Assembly: GCA_030630585.1 (NCBI GenBank)
Contig: DAOVMU010000010.1
Coordinates: 1-14,878 of the forward strand
Reading direction: 5' to 3'
From: Candidatus Bathyarchaeota archaeon
GTDB taxonomy: Archaea; Thermoproteota; Bathyarchaeia; Bathyarchaeales; Bathycorpusculaceae
DNA: 14,878 nt
Shown here in pieces: positions 6,646 through 13,844 of the stretch; the first letter of the stretch is position 1, and every line of letters begins with the position of its first letter. The notes under the pieces were generated by a model. The model was not told the origin of the DNA. It did not search any database and worked only from the letters and a program-made list of their open reading frames with translations. A program made the position numbers and the translations under genes.

Positions 6646-6915
6646 AACAGGAATAAAAATTACTTCATCTCCATCCTTGAGCATGGTTTCTAGACTATTT
6701 AGAACGCTGATTTCCTTTCCATTTACGAGTATAAGCGTGTTGCGTCTTGGGTCTTCCATCTCAGGGTCAATTAATGTTCGCTTAAGCCTAGGCATTTCTT
6801 CAACAATTTCTTCTATTGCTTCTTTTAACGGAACAGCATCTTTGAACTCGATGGCTAGTTTGTTTTTGCCTGTAATGTTGCGGAAAACCCCGAAAAACCT
6901 TATGGTTATGTTCAT
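6631..6915 (-). CDS. MoaD/ThiS-family ubiquitin-like protein (SAMP-like), ending in Ala-Gly
   Basis: This 94-residue beta-grasp protein opens with ITIRFFGVFRNITGK, the usual first hairpin of MoaD. It ends with LKDGDEVIFIPVLHAG, the DGDEVxxxPP-type strand before the functional C-terminus. MoaD proteins are thiocarboxylated at a terminal Gly-Gly to donate sulfur for molybdopterin, and archaeal relatives (SAMPs) can also be attached to proteins. Here the last two residues are Ala-Gly, with codons GCT GGG followed by TGA, so the usual di-glycine is altered. AAGGAGGA (6922-6929) is an almost perfect SD, and the gene starts 18 bases after the glycerate kinase stop, so they form an operon. No MoaA, MoaC, MoaE or MoeB gene is nearby. 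Confidence 0.8.
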   Translation of the reverse strand: MNITIRFFGVFRNITGKNKLAIEFKDAVPLKEAIEEIVEEMPRLKRTLIDPEMEDPRRNTLILVNGKEISVLNSLETMLKDGDEVIFIPVLHAG

Positions 6916-6933
6916 TTTCTTGTCCTCCTTTTT

Positions 6934-8310
6934 TTATAAAACCACTATGACCGATACATCATTAACATTCGTGCCTGTAGGCCCTGTCAATATAAGGTCA
7001 CCAAGCTTTGAAAAGAAGTTGTAGGAATCGTTTTCAACTAAGAACTCCTCAGGATTCAACTCCATCTCTGCTGCTCTGAACATGGTTTTTCCATCGGTTA
7101 TGGCTCCAGCAGCATCTGTTGGGCCATCCACACCGTCTGTGCTTAACGAAGCTATAACAACTCCATCCAAACCGCCCATTTTCAAAGCAGCTGCTAGGGC
7201 TATTTCTTGGTTTCTTCCTCCTAAACCCTTTCCAGTCACCGTAACCGTTGTTTCTCCACCTGCAATTATAGCTGCTGGTGTTAGAATAGGGTTTCCAGAA
7301 AAAGAAGCCTCGCGTGCTATTGAGGCTAGCATGACTCCCACGTGTCTGGATTCTCCTTCCAGAGTGGAGGTCAGCAAAAGCGTGTTTAAACCAGAAGATC
7401 TTAAATGTTTGCACAATGCTAGGCCTGCAAGCCTATTGCTTCCTATTATAACATTGTAGACGTTCTTGAACACTTTGTCATTTGCCTTAGGTGTTTCTGG
7501 AATTAATCCTTTTTCGCCATCTGACAAAACTTTTTTGATGGATGCTGGAGCCTTGTCCCACAAATCATGTTTATTCAATACTTTGACGGCGTCGTTGAAG
7601 GTTGTTAAATCCGGAACAGTTGGGCCTGAAGCAATAGAATCTAAAGGGTCTCCCACAACATCTGAAAGTATAAGATTCAGAACCGTGGCTGGATAAGCCT
7701 TTTTCGCAAGCCATCCTCCCTTAAAATCTGAAATGTGCTTCCTAACAGTGTTAATCTCATTTATTGTCGCGCCGCAATTGAGCAACGCGTCCGTAATCTT
7801 CATCTTGTCGTGTATGGTTATTCCGTTACGTGGCAGGGGCATAAGGCTTGAGCCTCCACCTGAAATCAAACATATGATAAGATCTTCCTTTCTTGCTTGT
7901 TCGGCAATCTTCAACATACAGCGTGTTCCTTCCACTCCTGCCTTGTCCGGGATGGGATGGCTTGCTTCATGAAGTTCTATAATTCCTGCTTCGTGCTTGC
8001 CACCGCGTGGAACATTCACAAATCCATTTGTTATGCGTCTGCCCAGGCTTTGCGCCAAGCTTTCAGCCATTGCGCCGCTGGCCTTTCCGCCGCCAATAAC
8101 ATAAACGTTCTTGAATTTTCTCAAATCAAAGGAACACCCGTTTACTCTAAGCATAGAATTTTTTAGCAAAAGTTTTGATTTCATTAATTGTCTTGAGTCG
8201 ACGGCGTTCAACGCATGCTCAAGGCTTTTCAAGACTAATTCTCTGGCTTTTCGATTGAGCTGTGTCACGCCATTTTCAATAAGTTGCTTCTTGCTCTCTA
8301 TTGCTATCAT
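6934..8310 (-). CDS. Glycerate 2-kinase (MOFRL/DUF4147 family)
   Basis: This class of kinase phosphorylates D-glycerate with ATP to give 2-phosphoglycerate, linking glyoxylate/hydroxypyruvate metabolism to glycolysis. The 458-residue length is standard for the two-domain enzyme. The N-terminal DUF4147 domain shows GGGKAS (73-78), ISGGGSSL (149-156), TVRKHIS (188-194) with KGG close behind, and SDVVGDPLDSIASGP (216-230). The C-terminal MOFRL domain shows GKGLGGRNQE, STDGVDGPTDAAGA (about 384-397) and GPTGTNVNDV near the end. All motifs look intact. It diverges from the hydroxyacid reductase at 8407, which makes its substrate. The ATG at 8308-8310 follows TGA directly (TGAATG) and lacks a strong SD. 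The MoaD-like gene is downstream in the same operon. Confidence 0.92.
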   Translation of the reverse strand: MIAIESKKQLIENGVTQLNRKARELVLKSLEHALNAVDSRQLMKSKLLLKNSMLRVNGCSFDLRKFKNVYVIGGGKASGAMAESLAQSLGRRITNGFVNVPRGGKHEAGIIELHEASHPIPDKAGVEGTRCMLKIAEQARKEDLIICLISGGGSSLMPLPRNGITIHDKMKITDALLNCGATINEINTVRKHISDFKGGWLAKKAYPATVLNLILSDVVGDPLDSIASGPTVPDLTTFNDAVKVLNKHDLWDKAPASIKKVLSDGEKGLIPETPKANDKVFKNVYNVIIGSNRLAGLALCKHLRSSGLNTLLLTSTLEGESRHVGVMLASIAREASFSGNPILTPAAIIAGGETTVTVTGKGLGGRNQEIALAAALKMGGLDGVVIASLSTDGVDGPTDAAGAITDGKTMFRAAEMELNPEEFLVENDSYNFFSKLGDLILTGPTGTNVNDVSVIVVL

Positions 8311-8365
8311 TCAGTTGCCCATCATCAATCCGTCACGGATTTAATGCGTAATCGTAATGAGTTAA

Positions 8366-8399
8366 CGCTAATAAAGAATTCCGCAAACATGTGTTAGCG
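8366..8399 (+). promoter_or_regulatory. Possible promoter and inverted repeat between glycerate kinase and reductase genes
   Basis: CGCTAA (8366-8371) and TTAGCG (8394-8399) are inverted copies 22 bases apart. The AT-rich TAATAAAG (8369-8376) beside the left arm could be a TATA box, placing the transcript start within about ten bases of the reductase ATG at 8407. The 96-base gap serves both divergent genes, so a shared control site is plausible but unproven. Confidence 0.3.
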
Positions 8400-8406
8400 A
8401 GTTTGT

Positions 8407-9390
8407 ATGTCCAAACCAAAAGTCTATGTCACCCGAGAGATTCCGGAAAGAGGTCTAAAAACAATAAGGGAGCGTTTCGACACTGAAGTTTGGCATGAAT
8501 GTGCTCCGCCTCCCAAAGAAGTAATAATAAAGAACGTCAGAGATGTTGACGCTCTTGCTTCACTTCTGTCCGACAAGATAGATGCAGAAGTTTTTGATGC
8601 AGCAACTGAATTGAAGATTGTTGCTCAGTTCGCTGTCGGCGTTGACAACATAGACGTAAAAGAAGCCACAAGGAGAGGCATATACGTAACGAACACGCCT
8701 GGAGTGCTGACTGAAACCACAGCGGATTTTGCTTGGGCTTTGCTGATGGCTGTGGCGAGACGCGTTGTTGAAGCGGACAAACGTGTCCGTACTGGACAAT
8801 GGAAGGTTGGGTGGCACCCGAGCATGCTGTTAGGCAGAGATGTTTGCGGCGCAACAATAGGCATAGTTGGCGCTGGGAGGATAGGTTCTGCTGTCGCGAG
8901 GAGGGCGAAAGGGTTCAACATGAAAATTCTTTACCATAGTCCTTCTGCTAAACCAAAATTAGAAAGGAAACTAGGGGCCAAACGTGTAGACTTGGATGCA
9001 CTTCTTAAAGCGTCAGACTTCATCAGTATTCATGTTCCCTTAACGAAGCAAACTTATCATATGATAAACGAGGAAAAACTCAGGCTTATGAAAAAGACAG
9101 CTTACCTCATAAACAATTCAAGAGGCGCAATAGTAGACGAGAAAGCGCTTTACCAAGCGTTGAAAGAAGGATGGATTGCCGGGGCTGGATTAGACGTTTT
9201 TGAGCGAGAGCCTACACCTGTGGATAATCTGTTGCTTAAGCTTGATAATGTTGTTGTGGCTCCACACATATCAAGCAGTAGCCATGAAACCCGTTCCAGA
9301 ATGGCGGAGATGGTTGCAGAAAACCTTGTTGCATTTTTTGAGGGAAGAGTGCCGCCGAATCTAGTAAACCGAGAAGTTCTAGAAAGTTGA
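8407..9390 (+). CDS. gyaR: D-isomer 2-hydroxyacid dehydrogenase, probable glyoxylate/hydroxypyruvate reductase
   Basis: This 327-residue enzyme should reduce glyoxylate to glycolate and hydroxypyruvate to D-glycerate. It has the Rossmann loop GAGRIG (155-160) and the dehydrogenase triad Arg239 (NNSRG), Glu268 (DVFEREP) and His287 (APHISS). The N-terminal half has FAVGVDNIDV and VTNTPGVLTETTADFA, characteristic of the GyaR group. After the second strand of the NAD domain it reads ILYHSP rather than an Asp-containing loop, a pattern linked to NADP(H) use in related reductases. No C-terminal ACT domain is present, as expected. It diverges from glycerate kinase, which would consume its glycerate product, and lies 105 bases upstream of the aminotransferase. 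The SD is weak (GCGAG), consistent with a very short leader. Confidence 0.9.
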   Translation: MSKPKVYVTREIPERGLKTIRERFDTEVWHECAPPPKEVIIKNVRDVDALASLLSDKIDAEVFDAATELKIVAQFAVGVDNIDVKEATRRGIYVTNTPGVLTETTADFAWALLMAVARRVVEADKRVRTGQWKVGWHPSMLLGRDVCGATIGIVGAGRIGSAVARRAKGFNMKILYHSPSAKPKLERKLGAKRVDLDALLKASDFISIHVPLTKQTYHMINEEKLRLMKKTAYLINNSRGAIVDEKALYQALKEGWIAGAGLDVFEREPTPVDNLLLKLDNVVVAPHISSSSHETRSRMAEMVAENLVAFFEGRVPPNLVNREVLES

Positions 9391-9412
9391 AAACCAAGCT
9401 GAAACTTTGTTC

Positions 9413-9459
9413 TTCAATGTATTGAACATGAAAAACCATGTGTAAATGGTTAAATATAG
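9413..9459 (+). promoter_or_regulatory. Serine-operon promoter with two palindromes
   Basis: TTAAATATAG at 9450-9459 is a good archaeal TATA box. A start about 25 bases downstream (near 9480) gives a leader of about 16 bases with the GGTGG SD at 9486-9490. Immediately upstream are TTCAAT-GT-ATTGAA (9413-9426) and AACCAT-N6-ATGGTT (9434-9451). The second palindrome reaches into the TATA/BRE position, so a bound regulator could block the basal factors. The predicted start also excludes the upstream ATG at 9472. Confidence 0.5.
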
Positions 9460-9495
9460 TATTTCTTCTAAATGCTCCACACAAAGGTGGAGAAA

Positions 9496-10578
9496 ATGCA
9501 TAAAAGACTGTTGATACCCGGACCAACAGAAGTAAGTGCAGAAATGCTCCGTGAACAAGTCCGCTTTATGATTGGGCATCGAAGTAAAGAGTTTACAGAA
9601 TTATACACAGGTATCATCGAAAAATTGAAAAGGTTCTTTCAGTTGCCAAATGACTACAAAGCAGCTGTTACTACCTCTTCGGGGACGCTGTGGTTTGACA
9701 TAGTTGGCAGAAGCATTGTAAAGGAAAAAGCCCTTGTTTGTGCTAACGGCGCCTTCTCCGAAAGATTTGGAAAGGCTATAGAAGATTGCGGTAAAAAAGT
9801 TGACTTTCTTAAAGCAGAGTGGGGAAAAGCAATTAAGCCAGATATGATTGCGGAGAAGCTTGGTTCAGAAGAGTATGACACACTAGCCCTTTGCCACAAT
9901 GAAACGTCAACTGGGGTGCGAAACCCAATTTATGAAATTGGAAAAATGGTGAGAAGAGAATATCCCAGCGTGATGATTGCAATTGACAGCATTTCCGGAA
10001 TGGTTGGCGATAAAACATTGCCGTCAGAAATCGGCTGTGATGTAATCTTTGCTTCAACGCAAAAGTGTTTCGCTATACCTCCAGGATTAGCAGTGGGATT
10101 CGTAAGCGACAGAATCTTAGAAAGAGCCCGAGAGGTGCCCAACCGTGGCCTATATACAAATCTGGTTCGCATTTTCGACTATTACGAGAAAAAACATCAG
10201 ACGCCGTTCACTCCAAACATCCCACTTCTGTACGCACTTGACAAGCGAATGCGTTTGTTATTGGAGGAAACACATGAAGGCGTTTATCAGAGACACAAAA
10301 CGATGGCAGAATACACGCAGAAATGGGCGAAGAAACATTTCGCGTTGTTTGCTGAATCAGGATATGAATCAATCACAGTTACCTGCGTCAAAAACACCCT
10401 AGGAAAAAGTGTGAAAGAGCTAAACGAGAAGTTGGAAGAAAGACATCTTATGATTTCCAACGGTTATGGAAGATTGGCTGAACAAACTTTCCGCATCGGC
10501 CACATGGGCGAGTGGGATCTCGCAGGGATCAAAGAGGCTCTCTGGCATATTGATGACATTTGGGGTTTAGAAAAGTGA
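9496..10578 (+). CDS. Class V aminotransferase (serine/alanine-glyoxylate or phosphoserine type)
   Basis: This PLP enzyme of 360 residues begins KRLLIPGPTEV (3-13) and contains GHRS (27-30), SSGT (61-64), HNETSTGV (134-141), AIDSISG (162-168) with the PLP-contacting Asp164, and STQKCFAIPPG (187-197) with Lys190 as the Schiff-base lysine. These are the marks of the alanine/serine-glyoxylate aminotransferase branch. In this operon its keto-acid partner could be glyoxylate, hydroxypyruvate or 3-phosphohydroxypyruvate. Given serA overlaps by 4 bases (GTGA), a phosphoserine aminotransferase role is plausible. The start at 9496 is fixed by GGTGG (9486-9490) 5 bases upstream and by the promoter. An in-frame ATG at 9472 lies upstream of the predicted transcript. 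Family call is firm; substrate is inference. Confidence 0.88.
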   Translation: MHKRLLIPGPTEVSAEMLREQVRFMIGHRSKEFTELYTGIIEKLKRFFQLPNDYKAAVTTSSGTLWFDIVGRSIVKEKALVCANGAFSERFGKAIEDCGKKVDFLKAEWGKAIKPDMIAEKLGSEEYDTLALCHNETSTGVRNPIYEIGKMVRREYPSVMIAIDSISGMVGDKTLPSEIGCDVIFASTQKCFAIPPGLAVGFVSDRILERAREVPNRGLYTNLVRIFDYYEKKHQTPFTPNIPLLYALDKRMRLLLEETHEGVYQRHKTMAEYTQKWAKKHFALFAESGYESITVTCVKNTLGKSVKELNEKLEERHLMISNGYGRLAEQTFRIGHMGEWDLAGIKEALWHIDDIWGLEK

Positions 10579-11480
10579 CATTTAAAATTCTAGTTTGCGA
10601 CAGAATCGCTGATGAAGGCATAAAACTGCTTCAAGAAAAAGGCTACGAAGTTACAAAAGCTTGGGATATGCCTAAAGATGAACTTCCTAGCATAGTAGGC
10701 GAATATGATGCGGTTGTCGTTAGATCAGCCACCAAAGTCAAAGGAAATCTAATTGCTAATGCAAAAAACCTTAAAGTCATTGGACGAGCAGGCATTGGCT
10801 TAGACAACATCGATTTGGAAAAAGCCAAAGGAATGGGAATTACTGTAGTAAACACTCCGCAAGCATCCGCAAACAGTGTCGCTGAGTTAGCAATTGGTCA
10901 CTTGCTAGCGCTTACGAGAGGCATAGTAAAAGGAACTGTTACTCTTCGCGAGGGAAAATGGGTCAAAAAGGAACTCAAAGGAGTAGAAGTCTACGGGAAA
11001 ACCCTTGGGATAATAGGTTACGGAAACATTGCGAAAATCGTTGAAAAACTGGCTTTGGCCTTTGGGATGAAAGTGATTGTTGTAAGAAGCCGAGTTTATG
11101 ACCGCTTTGTTTCTCTAGATGAAATGCTTCCAAAAGCCGATTTTATCTCAATACATGTTCCGCTGACTCCACAAACTAGACATATGCTGTCAACAAGAGA
11201 ATTCAACATGATGAAAGACGGAGTCATTGTAATTGACTGCTCACGCGGCGGAGTAGTCGATCAAGAGGCACTTCACCAAGCTCTTGCATCAGGTAAAGTT
11301 AAAGCCGCGGCAGTAGACGTTTTTGAAGAAGAACCACCTGGAAAACACAAGCTGCTTACACTTGAAAGCGTCAATGCAACACCTCATATTGGTGCTCAAA
11401 CTAAAGAAGCACAACTGAAGGCCGGCACGCAAGTAGCTGAAAGAGTAATCGAAGAACTCGAGAAGCTCAAGCGAGACTGA
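10575..11480 (+). CDS. serA: D-3-phosphoglycerate dehydrogenase, short form without ACT domain
   Basis: SerA oxidises 3-phosphoglycerate to 3-phosphohydroxypyruvate, the first step of phosphorylated serine synthesis. The 301 residues contain RAGIGLDNID (71-80), NTPQASANSVAEL (93-105), the nucleotide loop GYGNIA (148-153, with Ala for the third Gly), Arg224 (CSRGG), Glu253 (DVFEEEP) and His271 (TPHIGAQTKEAQ), which is SerA-like rather than GyaR-like. It stops after the catalytic core, so it lacks the C-terminal ACT domain that senses serine in longer forms. The second-strand loop reads VIVVRSRVYD, without the usual Asp, and is shortened. I chose GTG at 10575, which overlaps the aminotransferase stop as GTGA. 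An in-frame TTG at 10560 is the alternative. DUF1015 follows after 4 bases. Confidence 0.88.
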   Translation: MTFKILVCDRIADEGIKLLQEKGYEVTKAWDMPKDELPSIVGEYDAVVVRSATKVKGNLIANAKNLKVIGRAGIGLDNIDLEKAKGMGITVVNTPQASANSVAELAIGHLLALTRGIVKGTVTLREGKWVKKELKGVEVYGKTLGIIGYGNIAKIVEKLALAFGMKVIVVRSRVYDRFVSLDEMLPKADFISIHVPLTPQTRHMLSTREFNMMKDGVIVIDCSRGGVVDQEALHQALASGKVKAAAVDVFEEEPPGKHKLLTLESVNATPHIGAQTKEAQLKAGTQVAERVIEELEKLKRD

Positions 11481-11484
11481 CTGT

Positions 11485-12762
11485 ATGGTCGAAATTAGGC
11501 CATTCAGAGCCATCCGGTATACTGAAAAAGCAGGCGACCACGATAATCTGTTTGCTCAACCCTACGACAAAATCAATCAGGATATGCAAAAGGAATACTA
11601 CACAAAGTCAGAGTATAACTACTGCCGACTTACCCTGCCAATGGAAGAAAACAGATATGAAATGTCCAAACAGCGAATACGCCACTGGATGAATGAAGGA
11701 ATACTGAGAAAGGATGAAGATCCCGCAATTTTCATCTACAGACAAGAGTTTGGGCTCTTCGGCCGAACCTACACCCGTACAGGTTTCATCGCTGCATTAC
11801 GGTTGCATCCCTACGAGGAAAATAAAGTCCTCCCCCACGAAATTACACATAAAGGACCTAAAATCGACCGGTTGAACATGTTGCAAGCAACCCAAATGAA
11901 CTTGGAAACTGGATTTTTACTTTATCCAGATCCAGAGAAGACAACTATTAGTGTTTTCGCAAAAATTACAAAGACGCATCCATCAATAGATGTCAAAGAT
12001 TCTTTGGGAGTTAGAAACCTTATCTGGAGATTGACCGATCCGGAAAAGATAAAACTGGTTCAAGAAACAGTGATAAATAACCAGTTTGTGATTGCTGACG
12101 GGCATCATAGATATGAAACGGCTATTACTTACAGGAACAAAAGACGCAGACAGGAAGAATGGAATGAAGATTCAACATTCAACTTTCGAATGAGCTATAT
12201 GGTTCCCATTGAAGATGAAGGATTAATTGTTTTGCCAACACATCGCCTTCTGACAAAAATCCAGCTGACCACTGATATTTTGCAGAAATTCAAAGAATTC
12301 TTCAAAGTCTCAGAAATCGATTCCAACGCTGAAAATCTAAGAAGTTTTCTGGAGAGAAACAAGACAAAACATGCTTTCTGCATGTACGATGGAAAAAAGG
12401 CTTATGGCTTATTGTTGAAAGATGAAAAGACTGTTCACCACTTCATGGATGCCACTTTGTCAGATGAGTTACGTTCTCTTGACGTAACCATATTGAGAGA
12501 CGTTATCTTCAAAGCCATCATGAAAACTGACGAACTAAAAATCGATGAGGACATACTCTACATCAGAGGGATAAAGAATGCTCTACAAAAAGTGAGCAAT
12601 GGAGAAGCCAAACTGGCATTCTTGGTCAATCCAGCAACGCCGGAAACAGTTTTGAAAACAGCGCGAAAACATGAAAAGATGCCTGAGAAATCCACGGATT
12701 TCTATCCCAAAATGGTTTCCGGTTTCACGATGATGGATCTTTCGCCCGGAGAAGAACTTTAA
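11485..12762 (+). CDS. DUF1015 family protein, candidate enzyme of the phosphoserine/serine step
   Basis: This 425-residue protein has the DUF1015 family marks: FAQPYDKI (23-30), LPHEITHKGPKIDRL (116-130), a central ADGHHRYETA (204-213) and a long C-terminal domain. The DGHHR at 205-209 resembles the catalytic motif of ParB-fold free serine kinases (archaeal SerK, staphylococcal SbnI). That points to a phosphotransfer role on serine, but the link is inference from a short motif. The gene starts 4 bases after the serA stop without a clear SD, so its translation is probably coupled to serA. No SerB-type phosphatase is in the window. It may close the pathway by interconverting phosphoserine and serine, or it may have a different role in the same operon. 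Confidence 0.85.
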   Translation: MVEIRPFRAIRYTEKAGDHDNLFAQPYDKINQDMQKEYYTKSEYNYCRLTLPMEENRYEMSKQRIRHWMNEGILRKDEDPAIFIYRQEFGLFGRTYTRTGFIAALRLHPYEENKVLPHEITHKGPKIDRLNMLQATQMNLETGFLLYPDPEKTTISVFAKITKTHPSIDVKDSLGVRNLIWRLTDPEKIKLVQETVINNQFVIADGHHRYETAITYRNKRRRQEEWNEDSTFNFRMSYMVPIEDEGLIVLPTHRLLTKIQLTTDILQKFKEFFKVSEIDSNAENLRSFLERNKTKHAFCMYDGKKAYGLLLKDEKTVHHFMDATLSDELRSLDVTILRDVIFKAIMKTDELKIDEDILYIRGIKNALQKVSNGEAKLAFLVNPATPETVLKTARKHEKMPEKSTDFYPKMVSGFTMMDLSPGEEL

Positions 12763-12932
12763 CCGTTATCCCTCTTTGCTGTACGCGCTCAAAAATGCTT
12801 GTGTCGTAGTTAGCCTAGAACATCCTTTGGACAAAACAGTAAATGCTATTTGCGTTTGCCCTTCACCATGTCCGTGAAAAATAATCAAGAAGGCTTTAGA
12901 TCACATATCGGAAGCCGTCACAACCTACAGTT

Positions 12933-13301
12933 TTAATCTTTCACTTGTTCTCCAGTCAAAGTTTCAACGATGTCTGAGGCTAGTTGTATTAGATTGTTTG
13001 TTTGGTTCATAGCTGCTTCCCCATCTGTTTGTTTCAGCTGCGTTAGTTGCTGTATCGTTTCTTCGACTCCCACTAGAAATCTTAAGATCGGGTCGCCTAT
13101 TGTTTGGTTTTCCGCGTTTTCCCTTATGATGTTTTGTATGAAAGCTGGTTCTCCTAAGCTGTAATGAATGGCGTTTCGAGCTTTTCTTATAGCCTCCAAA
13201 AGCAGGCTTGGCGCCATATAGGGCATTTTTCTAGCTGCTTCAAACTCCGCTTTTGCTTCGCGCAAGTAGCGCAGTGCCCAGCTTCTTCTATAATTGTCCA
13301 T
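12933..13301 (-). CDS. Small helical hypothetical protein, possibly HEPN-like
   Basis: This 122-residue protein is predicted mostly helical from its Ala/Glu/Leu/Lys content, with no membrane segment. The N-terminal half (LRYLREAKAEFEAARKMP, then LLLEAIRKARNAIHYSLGE) has the feel of a HEPN-type helical bundle. An R-x6-H spacing occurs in RKARNAIH at about residues 39-46, but HEPN assignment is weak without structure prediction. The C-terminal half is rich in Gln and Asn (TIQQLTQLKQ, NQTNNLIQL). No partner nucleotidyltransferase lies beside it, which argues against a standard HEPN-MNT toxin pair. The ATG at 13301 has GAGGCAAGG-type purines 6-14 bases upstream. It is convergent with the DUF1015 gene. 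Confidence 0.6.
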   Translation of the reverse strand: MDNYRRSWALRYLREAKAEFEAARKMPYMAPSLLLEAIRKARNAIHYSLGEPAFIQNIIRENAENQTIGDPILRFLVGVEETIQQLTQLKQTDGEAAMNQTNNLIQLASDIVETLTGEQVKD

Positions 13302-13655
13302 TATATGCCTTGCCTCTTCCGCGTTTGTTAGAAATTAAACTTGCTTAAAAGGTTACTCACCTTCTATGTTTTCGTTTGGGGATTGTGTTTGAATTCAGGT
13401 GAAAAAAATGTGTTATGTACCCTGCAATCCTGTTTTTCACTTTCAGCGTGACTCATTGAATAAGCATACTAATTGCTTGTTGCTTCTGTAATCTTTAGAG
13501 AATTTGTGAGGAAACCCCGAACAAGTTCTTTGGCCAGCCGCCTAATGTGCTCTGTTCACACCTTGCCCAAACTTCGTTTTTCTCCAACTAAACACAGGCT
13601 TTCTACACTCAACGTTTGAGGGAATGCTAAAGTAAATCTTCATTAAACAGCATGG
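13302..13655. other. Gene-poor stretch
   Basis: This stretch of about 350 bases contains no long frame on either strand and no tRNA-like or RNase P-like fold that I can make out. The left end serves as the leader and promoter of the small helical protein. The only coding candidate is a 27-codon frame at 13408-13491. The rest looks like decayed intergenic DNA next to the TatD remnant. Confidence 0.5.
13408..13491 (+). CDS. Candidate 27-residue microprotein
   Basis: ATG at 13408 is preceded by AGGTGA (13397-13402) with 5 bases of spacing, and the frame closes with TAA at 13489-13491. The peptide starts MCYVPCNPVFHF and has a Leu-rich end. The two N-terminal Cys and nearby His are unusual for so short a frame. 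Apart from the SD there is no support, and it may be chance. Confidence 0.18.
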   Translation: MCYVPCNPVFHFQRDSLNKHTNCLLLL

Positions 13656-13844
13656 CTAGTTTAGCTTTACTTCGAAAAACTCTTCGAAATTCTTGAATAT
13701 TTGTGTTGCAACGTCTGCAACCTCCATGTTTTTTATTTCCGCTATAGCCTTAACAACTGTTGGAACAAAAGCTGGCGTTGTCCTTTTACACTTAAATGAG
13801 TCTTTATGGAAGCGGACTGGTCCATCCGTTTCCGTCATCTTCAC
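13656..13844 (-). pseudogene. C-terminal remnant of a TatD-family metallohydrolase
   Basis: The 62-residue frame matches only the end of TatD-type deoxyribonucleases. TETDGPVRF (residues 4-12) carries the last metal-binding Asp. RTTPAFVPTVVKAIAEI (21-37) is the helix that follows in the family, and VADVATQIFKNFEEFF is the terminal helix, ending at the normal place with a stop. A full TatD has about 250 residues, so roughly the first 200 are missing. Upstream, the frame meets TAA at 13890-13892, and the other two frames show no TatD motifs. The apparent GTG start at 13844 is therefore not a true start. I infer a 5' deletion or replacement, probably tied to the event that brought in the neighbouring Nudix/GNAT segment. 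Confidence 0.75.

Noticed and set aside
7049..7414. 121-codon minus-strand frame inside glycerate kinase
   Set aside because: Same-strand shifted frame over the conserved MOFRL domain; its translation is Trp/Ser/Arg-rich and unlike a real protein.
8537..8921. Several minus-strand frames opposite the reductase
   Set aside because: They mirror the reductase codons, have no SD and no recognisable motif.
9472..9495. Upstream ATG of the aminotransferase gene
   Set aside because: It lies upstream of the predicted transcript start and lacks an SD; the ATG at 9496 has GGTGG at 5 bases.
13505..13530. GAGGAAA-containing stretch resembling the RNase P RNA 5' core
   Set aside because: The downstream bases do not match the conserved core and no matching 3' partner segment is seen.
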